A DNA stretch of 64,000 bases from CAVPCZ01 sp963779225. GTDB lineage: Bacteria > Bacteroidota > Ignavibacteria > UBA10030 > UBA6906. Numbering within the stretch: the stretch's first letter is position 1; each line of letters starts with the position of its first letter. This document shows, piece after piece, positions 1 to 8,940 of the stretch. Both the position numbers and the translations under genes were made by a program. The notes under the pieces are model-generated. The model searched no databases, was not told where the DNA came from, and was given only the letters and a program-made list of their open reading frames with translations. Location: positions 868,001 through 932,000 of the forward strand of contig CAVZWW010000001.1 in the NCBI GenBank assembly GCA_963779225.1, in the 5' to 3' direction.

Positions 1-1
1 C

Positions 2-394
2 AAGTCCGCGGGGAACACCATTCTGCTTTCCGATGCGCCGTCGGCGATTCAGCAGAAGCTGCGGGGCGCGGTGACGGACCCGCTGAAGGTGCGGAAGAAC
101 GATCCCGGCCGTCCGGAGGTCTGCATTGTGTTCACATACCAGGAGAAGTTCAATACAGGCGAATCTCCCGAAATCGCCGCGGGATGCCGGGCGGGATCGC
201 TTGGCTGTGTGGAGTGCAAAAGCCGGCTTGCCGCGCGGATCGCCGACACGCTTGCACCCTTTCGGGACACCCGGGCATTTCTGGAGGCGCACCCCGGGCA
301 GGTGGAAACGGTGTTACGCGACGGTGAAGCCCGCGCCCGCAGCCGTGCCGCAGAAACCATGGCGGATGTCCGTCGCGCCATGAAGCTGGGATAA
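2..394 (+). CDS. trpS: Tryptophanyl-tRNA synthetase, C-terminal part (5' end outside window)
   Basis: Class I aminoacyl-tRNA synthetase that charges tRNA-Trp. Only the last ~130 residues are present. The window opens in the KMSKS loop (KSAGNTILLSD), which binds ATP, and continues into the C-terminal helical domain (AVTDPLKVRKNDPG, FTYQEKFNTGE, SLGCVECKSRLA), as in bacterial TrpRS. The reading frame is open from base 2 to the TAA at 392-394. That stop overlaps the scpA start codon by one base, so the gene is probably co-transcribed with scpA, scpB and the pseudouridine synthase gene. Confidence 0.93.
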   Translation, partial: KSAGNTILLSDAPSAIQQKLRGAVTDPLKVRKNDPGRPEVCIVFTYQEKFNTGESPEIAAGCRAGSLGCVECKSRLAARIADTLAPFRDTRAFLEAHPGQVETVLRDGEARARSRAAETMADVRRAMKLG

Positions 395-1143
395 TGTCCA
401 TGTATCGTGTCCATCTGAACGAATTTGAAGGACCCCTCGATCTCCTCCTGTTTTTCATCAAACGGGACGAGCTGGACATCTACGACATCCCCATAGCAAA
501 GATTGCCAAAGAGTTTTTCGACTACCTCCATCTCATGGCGACGCTGGATCTTGAAGTGGCCGGGGACTTCATCGTCATGGCCGCAACCCTGATGCAAATC
601 AAGGTCCGCATGCTGCTGCCCCGCGACGAAACCGCCGTGGATGAAGAAGACCCCCGGGCCGAGCTGGTCCGGCGCCTGATCGAGTACAAACGGTACAAGG
701 AAATGGCGGGTGAGCTGGCGGAAAAAGAGGAGCAACAGCGCAAGGTCTATTACCGCAAGGCTTTTCATGCCGATCCCAAAACATTTGTGGAAGAGGAGGG
801 GGAGGAATTCCTCAAGGACGTCACGCTCTTCAATCTCATCGCTGCCTACAAGTCGGCGTTGAATCAGATGCCCAGGAAAGTGATTCATGAAGTGGAGCTG
901 CTGACCGTGTCGGTGGACGAACAGATGAGTTTTGTCATGGACTTCCTCCGGGTGCACGGGCCGACCACGCTCCTTCAGCTGGTCGCGCACATGGTGGAGA
1001 AGATCCGGATCATTGTAACGGTGATGGCCGTTCTGGAGCTGACCAAGAACAAGGTTGTGGCGCTGGCTTCCGTGGAAGGGCGTGATGACATCGCGATCCG
1101 TCCGCTCACACCGCTTGTCCCACTCACCCTGGCATCCGCATGA
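394..1143 (+). CDS. scpA: Segregation and condensation protein A (ScpA)
   Basis: Kleisin subunit of the SMC-ScpA-ScpB condensin, which organises and segregates the chromosome. The 249-residue length is typical. The N-terminal kleisin motif is clear (EFEGPLDLLLFFIKRDELDI, residues about 8-27). The middle is charged and rich in Glu/Lys, and a C-terminal winged-helix region (DFLRVHGPTTLLQLVAHMVE onward) would bind the SMC head. The ATG overlaps the trpS stop, and the 3' end overlaps scpB by 4 bp, which implies translational coupling and fits the need for fixed stoichiometry. Confidence 0.95.
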   Translation: MSMYRVHLNEFEGPLDLLLFFIKRDELDIYDIPIAKIAKEFFDYLHLMATLDLEVAGDFIVMAATLMQIKVRMLLPRDETAVDEEDPRAELVRRLIEYKRYKEMAGELAEKEEQQRKVYYRKAFHADPKTFVEEEGEEFLKDVTLFNLIAAYKSALNQMPRKVIHEVELLTVSVDEQMSFVMDFLRVHGPTTLLQLVAHMVEKIRIIVTVMAVLELTKNKVVALASVEGRDDIAIRPLTPLVPLTLASA

Positions 1144-1829
1144 GCACGGACACTCCGGCATCGGCGATCCCCCGGGCGATGCTTGATGTTCTCGAGGCGC
1201 TCTTGTTTGCCACGGACGAGCCGCTGGGCATGAGTCAGCTGACAGGGTTCCTCGAATATCTGGATGAAGCAGACCGGCCCCGTCCGCTGAATCAGGAGAG
1301 CGTGCGCGCGGCCATGGAGCTGCTGAACCGGGAATTTGAACAGTCCGGCCGCGCCTTCCGCATCGTGAATGTTGCGGGCGGGTACCAGTTTGCCACCCTT
1401 CCGAAGTACAGTGTCTGGCTCGGTCGCCTGCTCCGTGAAAAATCCAAACGGAAGCTGTCGGTTTCCGCCCTCGAGAGTCTTGCCGTGATCGCCTACAAGC
1501 AACCCGTGACGAAACCGGAAATCGAGGCCATCCGGGGGGTCAACGCGGACTACGTACTCCGGACGCTGCTCGAGCGTAATCTTGTGGCCATCGTGGGGCG
1601 TGCCGCGACCCCCGGGCGGCCGCTGCTGTACGGCACAACGAAGGAGTTCCTGAAACATTTCGGCCTGAACGATCTTGCCGATCTGCCCAAACCCCGGGAG
1701 ATTGACGAGCTCATGGCCGAGGCGGAGTTTGAAGTGGAGAAGCGGATGCTTGCGGAACTGGAGCAGAAGCGTGCGGCCGAAGAGGCCGGCGAAGACGGGG
1801 AACTCCGGCTTCTGAAGGAGGACGAATGA
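1140..1829 (+). CDS. scpB: Segregation and condensation protein B (ScpB)
   Basis: Winged-helix partner of ScpA in the SMC complex. The 229 residues show the family signature in the second winged helix (ALESLAVIAYKQPVTKPEIE, then IRGVNADYVLRTLLERNLV and GRPLLYGTTKEFLKHFGL, residues about 118-185). The tail after residue 190 is acidic and Glu-rich, probably disordered. It starts inside the end of scpA (ATGA overlap) and overlaps the next gene by 4 bp. The scpA-scpB-rluB order is common in bacteria. Confidence 0.95.
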   Translation: MSTDTPASAIPRAMLDVLEALLFATDEPLGMSQLTGFLEYLDEADRPRPLNQESVRAAMELLNREFEQSGRAFRIVNVAGGYQFATLPKYSVWLGRLLREKSKRKLSVSALESLAVIAYKQPVTKPEIEAIRGVNADYVLRTLLERNLVAIVGRAATPGRPLLYGTTKEFLKHFGLNDLADLPKPREIDELMAEAEFEVEKRMLAELEQKRAAEEAGEDGELRLLKEDE

Positions 1830-2596
1830 CCGGCGGCAGACTCACCAAACGCCCATCGGCACCGCCTGAGCAGGCGGCCGTCCGGATCAACCGGTTCCTC
1901 AGCCTGTGCGGTGTGGCGTCCCGCCGCAAGGCGGAAGCCCTGATCCTTGCAGGCAACGTGCGCATCAACGGCAAGGTTGTTACCGAACTGGGAACGACGG
2001 TGAGACCCGGACGCGACAAGGTTTTTCTGCTGGACTCGGAAGTTGTCCCCGTCGACCGGCCGCTCTACCTCGTATTGAACAAGCCCAGGGATACGATCAC
2101 CACGGCGCATGATGAACGGGGGCGCGCGACGGTCATGGACCTCGTGCGGGCGCGGCATCGTGTGTTCCCCATCGGGCGACTGGACAGGCAGACAACGGGG
2201 GTGTTGCTGTTCACCAACGACGGCGATCTTGCGCACCGGTTGATGCATCCCCGGTACGAAGTCCCCAAGGCGTACCGCGTCACCTGCGACAAAACCGTCG
2301 AGCGCGAACATCTTATTCAGCTGGCCAGGGGGATAGCACTCAAAGAAGGCACCACAGCGCCCGCAGAAATCGTGGTGGTAACGGGTTCCCGGGGAAGAGA
2401 GATCGGCATCACGATTCATGAAGGTTGGAACAAACAGGTACGCCGTATGTTCGAGACCCTGGGATACGAGGTGAAGAAGCTGGACCGTGTGGCGTACGGG
2501 CCCGTAACGAAGGAAGGGCTTCCTCGCGGCGCAACCCGGCCCCTTTCGGCCCAGGAAGTCCGGCGGCTCAAGACGATCGCAGGCATGGAGGAATGA
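1826..2596 (+). CDS. rluB: 23S rRNA pseudouridine synthase, RluB/RsuA family
   Basis: Isomerises a specific uridine to pseudouridine in rRNA. An S4 RNA-binding domain lies at residues about 20-60 (INRFLSLCGVASRRKAEALI). The catalytic motif PIGRLDRQTTGVLLFTNDGD has the nucleophilic Asp at about residue 120, and the C-terminal KQVRRMFETLGYEVKKLDRV segment is typical of RluB/RluE/RsuA. Position directly after scpB favours RluB (23S helix 89), but the exact target cannot be read from sequence. Start overlaps scpB by 4 bp. Confidence 0.9.
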   Translation: MTGGRLTKRPSAPPEQAAVRINRFLSLCGVASRRKAEALILAGNVRINGKVVTELGTTVRPGRDKVFLLDSEVVPVDRPLYLVLNKPRDTITTAHDERGRATVMDLVRARHRVFPIGRLDRQTTGVLLFTNDGDLAHRLMHPRYEVPKAYRVTCDKTVEREHLIQLARGIALKEGTTAPAEIVVVTGSRGREIGITIHEGWNKQVRRMFETLGYEVKKLDRVAYGPVTKEGLPRGATRPLSAQEVRRLKTIAGMEE

Positions 2597-2600
2597 ACCG

Positions 2601-3656
2601 ATGAACGCCCCGCACGGCGGCCGTTGTGCGCTGCTTCTCGTGAGTGCCGTGATGCTGGCCGGATGTTCGTCTTCGGTGTACCGCGATGTGTACCCTACGC
2701 TCACCGACGGCCGTTATGACTCGGAGTTTCCCTACAGGGGGTGTTCAAAACAGCTGGAGGAGATCGCCGAGACCGTCAACATGTTGAGCAGCATTGCGTA
2801 TTACCGAACATACACTTTCGCGCTGGAAGATCATGTCACGCGGGAGGACATTACGGATACGCTGTTGCTGCGCAAAAGGAAGGAATCCGTCTATATCAAC
2901 AGCTCGGCGTCCGGCACGGCGACGGTGATTTTCTACGACGAGCGGCGTGCGGTGCTGCTGACCTGTGCCCATATCGTCGACTTCGAAGACACGGTGTTTT
3001 CCTTCTACGTCACTCCCGGGCACCGCCAGACTCCCTGGTTGAAGACCGTTGCCGTCAAGGAAAAACAGACCAACTATGTTGCGGTGTTTCCTGAAGGAGG
3101 AGAGCTGGAGATCCTCGCGGTAGACAAAACCGCCGATATCGCTCTGCTGGGAAAACACTTCAGCGGTCAGCCGGCCAACCGCATCGCGGTGTTCCGGTAT
3201 CCCTTCGGGAACGCCAGGGATCTGGAGTGGGGAACGTTCGTCTATATGTTCGGCTATCCTTCGGGCTTCAAGATGGTGACCAAGGGGATTGTAAGCAATC
3301 CCAACAAGGACAAACGCGGGGCGTTCATGGTTGATGCCATGTTCAGCCGGGGGTTCAGCGGCGGAATTACGCTCGCCATCCGGGATGGCGTGCCCAATTT
3401 TGAGCTGGTCGGCATCGTCAAACTTGTTTCCGCGCGGACATCCTATGTGCTTGCACCGGAGAAGGAAGACGGGGACGTGGTATTTGATCCGGTCACCCCG
3501 TATACCGGATCTGTGTACGTGGAACGAAAAACGGAAATTGAATCGGGTCTCACCCAGGCGGTGCCGATCGAGGCGATCCGGGAGTTCATCAAAATCCAGA
3601 CCCCGCTTCTCGAAGAAAAGGGGTATCCCATCGGCAGTTTGCTCAAGACGGAATAG
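2601..3656 (+). CDS. Trypsin-like serine protease lipoprotein
   Basis: Probable envelope-anchored S1-type serine protease of 351 residues. The N-terminus is a lipoprotein signal with lipobox LAGC (Cys22). A chymotrypsin-fold triad can be placed: His124 in TCAHIVD, Asp179 in KTADIALL, and Ser253 in RGFSGGI, which resembles the GxSGG signature. No PDZ domain follows, unlike DegP/HtrA. It starts 4 bp after the pseudouridine synthase gene and is followed by the GNAT gene after 5 bp, so it is in the same operon. Substrate unknown. A regulatory or structural role is possible because the protease score rests on motifs only. Confidence 0.72.
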   Translation: MNAPHGGRCALLLVSAVMLAGCSSSVYRDVYPTLTDGRYDSEFPYRGCSKQLEEIAETVNMLSSIAYYRTYTFALEDHVTREDITDTLLLRKRKESVYINSSASGTATVIFYDERRAVLLTCAHIVDFEDTVFSFYVTPGHRQTPWLKTVAVKEKQTNYVAVFPEGGELEILAVDKTADIALLGKHFSGQPANRIAVFRYPFGNARDLEWGTFVYMFGYPSGFKMVTKGIVSNPNKDKRGAFMVDAMFSRGFSGGITLAIRDGVPNFELVGIVKLVSARTSYVLAPEKEDGDVVFDPVTPYTGSVYVERKTEIESGLTQAVPIEAIREFIKIQTPLLEEKGYPIGSLLKTE

Positions 3657-3661
3657 GAGCA

Positions 3662-4501
3662 ATGCCGGGACAACAACTGCTTGCCGACGCGGCGCTGGCT
3701 CGCCGGATTGAAAGGGCCGATGCCGCGGTGGGCGTCGAGTCCGCCGAGGTCCACGCAAAGCTGCACCCCGAAGCGGGATCCGTGGCGGAGTCCATCGCCG
3801 GCGGCATGGCGATGTTCGTCGGGGTCGGCTCTCCGCTCACCCAGGCGATCGGGATAGGGATGGAAAAGCCGGTGCGCCCCTGGGAGATGGATCGCCTGGA
3901 GCGGTTCTTCACCAGCAGAAGTTCCGGCGTTCGGATCGAACTCTGCCCGTTGTCTGACGTGTCCCTGCTGGGCGAGCTGTCCCGCCGGCAATATGTGCTG
4001 GCGGATTTCTCCAACATGCTCTTCCGCAAACTGAAGGCCGTTGAATCCTCGATAGCCGAATCGTCTTCGATCAGCGTGCAGCGGAGTGCGCCCGAGGAGG
4101 CCGATCTCTGGGCCCGGACGGTGGCCATGGGATTCGGCGAACAGCTTGCCCCGACGTCGGAGAACCTGGCAATCCTCCGGACTCTGGTCGCGCGCCCGAC
4201 GACCAAATGCGTCATGGCCTGGGTGGAAGGACGCCCTGCCGGCGGCGGCGCCCTTTCCATTCACCAGGGGGTCGCCGCAATCTACGGCGCAAGCACAGTG
4301 CCGTCCTTCCGGCGGTTGGGGGTGCAGAGCGCCATCATCCGGTCGCTCATCAATCTTGCAGTTGAAGCGGAGTGCGATCTGGCGTACACGCTGACCCGGC
4401 CGGGGAGTGCCTCGCAACGGAATCTGGAACGGCAGGGTTTCCGTGTCGCATATACCCGTTGTTCCATGATCCGTGAATTTGTTCCTCCCCCGGCGCCCTG
4501 A
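3662..4501 (+). CDS. GNAT family N-acetyltransferase
   Basis: 279-residue protein whose C-terminal half (about 145-275) is a GNAT acetyl-CoA-dependent transferase fold: KCVMAWVEGRPAGGGALSIH (strands beta2-4), a motif A-like VPSFRRLGVQSAIIRSLI, and RNLERQGFRVAYTR near the end. The N-terminal ~140 residues have no motif I recognise. Acceptor substrate unknown. Weak spacing 'aggagcaATG' provides a Shine-Dalgarno. Last gene of the trpS-scpAB cluster, ending before a 62-bp gap that contains a GC-rich hairpin without a T-run. Confidence 0.7.
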   Translation: MPGQQLLADAALARRIERADAAVGVESAEVHAKLHPEAGSVAESIAGGMAMFVGVGSPLTQAIGIGMEKPVRPWEMDRLERFFTSRSSGVRIELCPLSDVSLLGELSRRQYVLADFSNMLFRKLKAVESSIAESSSISVQRSAPEEADLWARTVAMGFGEQLAPTSENLAILRTLVARPTTKCVMAWVEGRPAGGGALSIHQGVAAIYGASTVPSFRRLGVQSAIIRSLINLAVEAECDLAYTLTRPGSASQRNLERQGFRVAYTRCSMIREFVPPPAP

Positions 4502-4563
4502 CAGTAATTGCGGGAACGGCCCGGGGGCCGCTGTTCAATTCGTTTTCGGCCCGAGGAGTATTC

Positions 4564-5631
4564 ATGCCGGCAAAAGGGAACATTCCACGTCGCAAGTTCC
4601 TGTTAACCGCAGGGACCGGTATGCTGGCGGCGGCACTGCCGCGGGTGGCACTGCCACGTGCGCCCGTCGGCGAACGTGCCGGCACGACGGCGAAACCCCG
4701 GCGGCTTGCAGCAGGTGATACCGTGGGGCTCATCAACCCTGCGGGCGCGACGTTCGTCCGGAGCGACCTCGCACTCGTCATGGAAACCCTCTCAGCCCTG
4801 GGCCTCAGTGCCAGACCGGGAGACCACGTACTCGATCGGTACGGCTATCTGGCGGGGACCGATGCCGCACGTGCAGCCGATGTGAACGCCATGTTCACAG
4901 ATGACCGCATCAATGCGATTCTCGCCGTACGCGGCGGCTGGGGATGTAACAGGATTCTTCCGCTGCTTGAATACGACGCCATTCGCGCTCGCCCCAAACT
5001 GCTCATGGGGTATAGCGACATTACATCACTCCTCATCGCGGTGTACGCACGGTGCGGAATGGTCACCTTCCATGGTCCCGTGGGTACTTCAACCTGGAAC
5101 CAGTTTTCCCTGGGGTACTTCCGGCGTGTCGTCATGGAGGGTGAAGCGGTGACGTTCCGGAATCCCGCATCCCCCGGGGACAATCTGGTCCAGACCCGCG
5201 ATCGTGTGGACATCATCACTCCGGGAAAAGCACGGGGCATCCTGGTCGGCGGAAACCTCTCCGTGCTCACGGCAATGATCGGATCACCCTATCTTCCACC
5301 CTGGAAGAATGTTCTGCTCTTTCTTGAAGACGACAACGAACCGGTCTACCGGATTGACAGGATGCTGACCCAGCTGCGGCTTGCAGGGGTGCTGGAGCAA
5401 CTCTCCGGATTCATCTTCGGCAAATGCACAAATTGCGGGCCCGGGGAGGGGTACGGTTCCCTGACCCTGGAGGAAGTGTTTGCCGATCATATCGCCCCCT
5501 TGCACATCCCAGCGTTTGCCGGGGCAATGATCGGACATATTGAAAACAAGTTCACCATGCCGATCGGTATTGAAGCCGAGATGGATGCGGATAAGGGGAC
5601 AATAACCATGCGGGAACGTGCGGTGGAGTGA
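4564..5631 (+). CDS. S66 family carboxypeptidase (LD-carboxypeptidase/MccF-like), Tat signal
   Basis: Serine peptidase of the S66 family, which includes cytoplasmic LD-carboxypeptidase A (murein recycling) and MccF (self-immunity to microcin C). 355 residues. The N-terminus has a twin-Arg signal (RRKFLLTAGTGMLAAALP), so this copy is probably exported, unusual for LdcA. The nucleophile is Ser151 in MGYSDITS, the catalytic Glu region is GGNLSVLTAMIGSPY followed by FLEDDNEPVYRIDR, and the His is in GHIENKFTMPIG. SD 'cgaggag' precedes the ATG. Overlaps no neighbour; the next gene starts 27 bp on. Confidence 0.82.
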   Translation: MPAKGNIPRRKFLLTAGTGMLAAALPRVALPRAPVGERAGTTAKPRRLAAGDTVGLINPAGATFVRSDLALVMETLSALGLSARPGDHVLDRYGYLAGTDAARAADVNAMFTDDRINAILAVRGGWGCNRILPLLEYDAIRARPKLLMGYSDITSLLIAVYARCGMVTFHGPVGTSTWNQFSLGYFRRVVMEGEAVTFRNPASPGDNLVQTRDRVDIITPGKARGILVGGNLSVLTAMIGSPYLPPWKNVLLFLEDDNEPVYRIDRMLTQLRLAGVLEQLSGFIFGKCTNCGPGEGYGSLTLEEVFADHIAPLHIPAFAGAMIGHIENKFTMPIGIEAEMDADKGTITMRERAVE

Positions 5632-5657
5632 GACGAACGAACAAGGGAGCAGAGTGT

Positions 5658-6320
5658 ATGGCACCGGCAATTTCACGGTTGTTTTCGGCAGCTGACCTGG
5701 AGCGGATCAGCGCAGCGGTCAATGACGCGGAAAAGCGGACATCCGGCGAGATCGTCCCGTACGTGGTGGAGCAGTGCGATGACTATGAATTCGCTGAATG
5801 GCGGGGCGGGGCTCTGCTCGCACTTCTGACCGCCGTCGTGCTCATGTTTCTCCATAGCTACACGGCGATCTGGCTTCCCATCGACCTGGCGGGGAAACTC
5901 CTTGCGGTTCTCCTTGCGTTCGGCAGCGGTATGCTGCTGGTAAAATATGTTCGGAGCTTGAAGCGCATCCTGGCCGGCAGCGCGGCGATGGAGCGGCGGC
6001 TCCGCCAGCGCGCATCGGAGGCATTTGTCGCCGAGGAGGTGTTCCAAACCCGCGACCGCACCGGCATCCTGCTCTTTCTCAGCCTCCTGGAGCGCCGCGT
6101 TCTCGTGCTCGGAGATGCGGGTATCAACGAGAAGGTGAAGCAGGAAGACTGGCAGGATGTTGTGGCCACGGTCATCGTGGGAATCCGGGCAGGATCGCCC
6201 GTTGATGGACTGGTGAACGCGATCCAGAAATGCGGCGCCCTGCTCGAGCGGAAGGGGGTGAACCTTCGCGCGGACGACCGGGACGAATTATCCGACGCCC
6301 TGCGTTTGAAGGATCGGTGA
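5658..6320 (+). CDS. TPM-domain membrane protein
   Basis: Contains an N-terminal TPM-domain-like region (DAEKRTSGEIVPYVVEQCDDY) and a hydrophobic pair of helices at about residues 45-100. The C-terminal half carries TRDRTGILLFLSLLERRVLVLGDAGI, as in TPM phosphatase-like proteins with a membrane hairpin. Function is unproven; the family is linked to envelope/photosystem maintenance. I chose the ATG at 5658 because it has an SD (aaggga) 10 bp upstream; the frame is open 10 codons further but lacks an SD. The next TPM protein follows after 5 bp, so the two likely work together. Confidence 0.75.
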   Translation: MAPAISRLFSAADLERISAAVNDAEKRTSGEIVPYVVEQCDDYEFAEWRGGALLALLTAVVLMFLHSYTAIWLPIDLAGKLLAVLLAFGSGMLLVKYVRSLKRILAGSAAMERRLRQRASEAFVAEEVFQTRDRTGILLFLSLLERRVLVLGDAGINEKVKQEDWQDVVATVIVGIRAGSPVDGLVNAIQKCGALLERKGVNLRADDRDELSDALRLKDR

Positions 6321-6325
6321 CCGCC

Positions 6326-7243
6326 ATGACACTTCACTCCCGTTACCCTCTGTATGCCCTTGTCGTTCTTGTGTGCATGCTGGTGCCGGTCCTCCTGCTT
6401 GCCTCCGAAGTTCCGTTTCTTGCAGGGCGCGTCAATGATACGGCAAACCTCCTGTCCGCCGCAACAGTGACAGAACTGGAAGCGCTCCTGAAAACCCATC
6501 AGGATTCCACCTCGAATCAGGTGGTTATCCTCACCGTCCAGAGTCTGGAAGGGGATGATATCGAGAGCTACGCAATCCGCGTTGCGGAGACCTGGAAGCT
6601 CGGTCAGAAGGGAAAAGACAACGGTGTGCTTTTTGTTGTTGCCAGGGATGACCGGAAGGTGCGGATCGAAGTGGGACGGGGACTCGAAGGGGATCTGACG
6701 GATGCGATCTGTTCGGTGATCATCCGTCGTGAAATCCTCCCGCAGTTCAAATCGGGGGACTACGACCAGGGAGTGAAGGCGGGCGTGACGGCGATCCTGG
6801 CCGCGATCCGCGGAACATATACACCTGATGAAGAGTCCGCACAGCCCCTCGACTTCGTCGGGGGTCTCATCGCTTTCGGGATATTCCTGGTCGTCGTCGG
6901 CGTCTTCACCGCGGTTGCCCTTTTCTCTCAAGGGTTTGTCTCGTGGTTTCTGTACGTCTTCCTGATCCCTTTCTGGGCGACATTCCCTATGGCCCTCCTC
7001 GGCACACTCGTTGGAGGGATACTCTTCGCGAGCTACCTCCTGGGTTTTCCTTTTGCAAAGTTCTTTCTGGGTAAGACGCTGAAAGGCAAGAGTCTGATGA
7101 AGCGATTGGGAAAATCGATGGGAGCCACTTCGGGACGGGGCGGTGGTTGGAGTTTTGGGGGCAGCGGCGGCTCGTCCGGCGGCGGAGGTTTTTCCGGAGG
7201 AGGCGGGAGTTTTTCCGGCGGCGGATCTTCGGGATCCTGGTGA
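6326..7243 (+). CDS. TPM domain protein with Gly/Ser-rich tail (YgcG-like)
   Basis: 305 residues: signal peptide or anchor (ALVVLVCMLVPVLLLASEVP), then a TPM domain (FLAGRVNDTANLLSAATVTE, NQVVILTVQSLEG, YAIRVAETWKLGQKGKDNGVLF, RKVRIEVGRGLEGDLTDAIC), then two hydrophobic helices at about 170-235 and a C-terminal tail almost entirely Gly, Ser and Phe. The GGSGGGGFSGGGGSFSGGG type tail is the hallmark of YgcG-like TPM proteins. Role in the envelope inferred. The GTG at 6317 is an alternative start; ATG 6326 places the hydrophobic signal properly. Confidence 0.82.
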   Translation: MTLHSRYPLYALVVLVCMLVPVLLLASEVPFLAGRVNDTANLLSAATVTELEALLKTHQDSTSNQVVILTVQSLEGDDIESYAIRVAETWKLGQKGKDNGVLFVVARDDRKVRIEVGRGLEGDLTDAICSVIIRREILPQFKSGDYDQGVKAGVTAILAAIRGTYTPDEESAQPLDFVGGLIAFGIFLVVVGVFTAVALFSQGFVSWFLYVFLIPFWATFPMALLGTLVGGILFASYLLGFPFAKFFLGKTLKGKSLMKRLGKSMGATSGRGGGWSFGGSGGSSGGGGFSGGGGSFSGGGSSGSW

Positions 7244-7250
7244 GGCGGAC

Positions 7251-7697
7251 ATGATCCTGGACACGCTTGACAACGCCGACCGGTACGTTGCCCTGCACCC
7301 TTCTTTCAGACGGGTGTTCGCCTTCCTTCGTTCCCCATCGCTCAAAGCCGTTGAATCCGGCCGTCTGGAAATTGACGGGCAGCGGATTTACGCGATCACC
7401 ACATCTCTTCCGGGAAAACAGCCGGACGAAGCCCGTCTTGAAGCGCACAGACGGCATATCGATGTGCATTTTCTGATCACCGGCAAAGAGCGTATGGGCT
7501 GGAGGGGATTGACGGACTGCCGGGAGGAGGAATCCCCGTACGATGCTGAAAGGGACTATCTCTCGTTTTCCGACGACCCATCAATGTGGGTGACCATCCA
7601 TCCCGGGACGTTTGTCGTCTTTTTTCCCGGCGATGCGCATGCGCCGATGGTGTCGAACGGCATGGTGCAAAAAGTGGTTGTGAAGGTCGAGCTCTGA
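7251..7697 (+). CDS. YhcH/YjgK/YiaL family protein (DUF386)
   Basis: 149-residue cupin-like beta-barrel of the YhcH family, members of which sit near sugar-acid or sialic-acid catabolism genes and may act as anomerases. Signature segments are ILDTLDNADRYVALHP, EAHRRHIDVHFLITGKERMGW, and HPGTFVVFFPGDAHAPMV with metal-binding His/Glu. The ATG at 7251 with SD 'gaggcgg' is preferred over a longer frame that runs through the Gly-rich tail of the gene before. Substrate not known. Confidence 0.83.
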   Translation: MILDTLDNADRYVALHPSFRRVFAFLRSPSLKAVESGRLEIDGQRIYAITTSLPGKQPDEARLEAHRRHIDVHFLITGKERMGWRGLTDCREEESPYDAERDYLSFSDDPSMWVTIHPGTFVVFFPGDAHAPMVSNGMVQKVVVKVEL

Positions 7698-7698
7698 G

Positions 7699-8931
7699 AT
7701 GAAAGCCGCAAACCGGTATTTTGCCCGCGCCTGGACGGCGGTGATCTTCGGTTCCGCCACTGCGCTTGCCGTTGGCGTTCCGATCCATCTCGTCCGGGGC
7801 GGCTTCCCCGCGGGGATGTTCCTGGACATTATCGTAACGGTTGTGCTGGTCGCCGATGTTGTCGTCCGCTGGGGTGGGAGCCGCACGTTCACCGCCCGCA
7901 ACTGGCGCTGGCTGTTCGTAGATGTGGTTGCGGCCGTACCGTTCGGGATACTGTTCGGTCCGACCCCGTTGGAGCTGTTGCGTCTGCTTAAACTGGCGCG
8001 CGTCATGTCGGTCATGGCGCTCTGGTGGCGCCAGAATACCCCCCGGTGGAATACCTTCCGGCTTCTGTATTCCGGGTACTGGATCGCGCTTGTCGTCCAC
8101 TGGCTGGCCTGCGGGTGGATGGCGCTGAGAGCCATCCCGTCTGAAACCCTCACCGGGCAGAACACCTATCTCCGCGCGCTGTACTGGTGCGTGACCACTC
8201 TGACGTCGGTGGGCTATGGCGACATCACGCCCCAGACCGAAGTGGAGACGATCTACGCGATCATCGTGATGGCGATCGGTGTCGGCATGTTCGGGTATGT
8301 TATCGGCAACATCGCGCACATTCTTGCCAATCTCCACCCGTCCCGCGCGCGATACGTGGAAACGATGGAGCGCCTCAATGCGTTCATGGAATACCGCGAT
8401 CTGCCCCCGAATCTTCAGGACCGGGTTCGCGGCTATTACGGCTACCGCTGGGAAAAACGCCTCGGGTTCGATGAATCGGAAATTCTCGGCGAGTTGCCTC
8501 CATCGCTGTTTGCCGATGTCTCCCTGTACCTGAAGAAAGACGTGATCGAAAAGGTCCCCTTCTTCAAGGGTGCAGGAGAAGATCTGGTCCGGGAGATCGC
8601 TCTCGCGATGCGGCCTGTCATCTATATGCCAGGTGACTACGTCTTCCGGGCCGGTGAAAAGGGGCAGGAGATGTTCTTCATCGGCCGCGGGCAGGTGGAA
8701 GTGCTGGCAAAGGACGGACGGACCGTGCAGGCGACTCTGCACGACGGGGAGTTCTTCGGAGAAATCGCCCTGGTGCTGGGGCATCCTCGAACAGCCAGCG
8801 TTCGCGCAATCGGATTCTGCGACCTGTACGCTCTTGACAAAGAGACTTTCGACCGGATCGTTGCCCGGAACCCGGAATTTGCCGCTCACATTGATGCCAT
8901 GGTGCGGGAACGGTTCGGACACCCCACGTAG
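7699..8931 (+). CDS. Cyclic-nucleotide-gated potassium channel
   Basis: 410-residue six-helix voltage-gated-type channel. S1-S4-like helices occupy residues about 10-110. The pore loop has the K+ filter TSVGYGD at residues 169-175 and is followed by an S6 helix (IYAIIVMAIGVGMFGYVIGN). After a C-linker (RVRGYYGYRWEKRLG) comes a cyclic nucleotide-binding domain, residues about 285-395, with phosphate-binding cassette GEFFGEIALVLGHPRTASVRA around 351-371. The S4 segment has few Arg residues (LLRLLKLARVMSV), as in MlotiK1-type channels that are ligand- rather than voltage-gated. Inner membrane. Confidence 0.9.
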   Translation: MKAANRYFARAWTAVIFGSATALAVGVPIHLVRGGFPAGMFLDIIVTVVLVADVVVRWGGSRTFTARNWRWLFVDVVAAVPFGILFGPTPLELLRLLKLARVMSVMALWWRQNTPRWNTFRLLYSGYWIALVVHWLACGWMALRAIPSETLTGQNTYLRALYWCVTTLTSVGYGDITPQTEVETIYAIIVMAIGVGMFGYVIGNIAHILANLHPSRARYVETMERLNAFMEYRDLPPNLQDRVRGYYGYRWEKRLGFDESEILGELPPSLFADVSLYLKKDVIEKVPFFKGAGEDLVREIALAMRPVIYMPGDYVFRAGEKGQEMFFIGRGQVEVLAKDGRTVQATLHDGEFFGEIALVLGHPRTASVRAIGFCDLYALDKETFDRIVARNPEFAAHIDAMVRERFGHPT

Positions 8932-8940
8932 GAGTGCATA

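Noticed and set aside
49..1161. Long antisense frames across trpS-scpA-scpB and most other genes
   Set aside because: High GC leaves long open frames opposite real genes; their text is rich in Arg, His, Pro and lacks any motif.
4515..4535. GC-rich hairpin CGGCCC/GGGCCG after the GNAT gene as a terminator
   Set aside because: No T-run follows; the next T stretch is 15 bases away and short.
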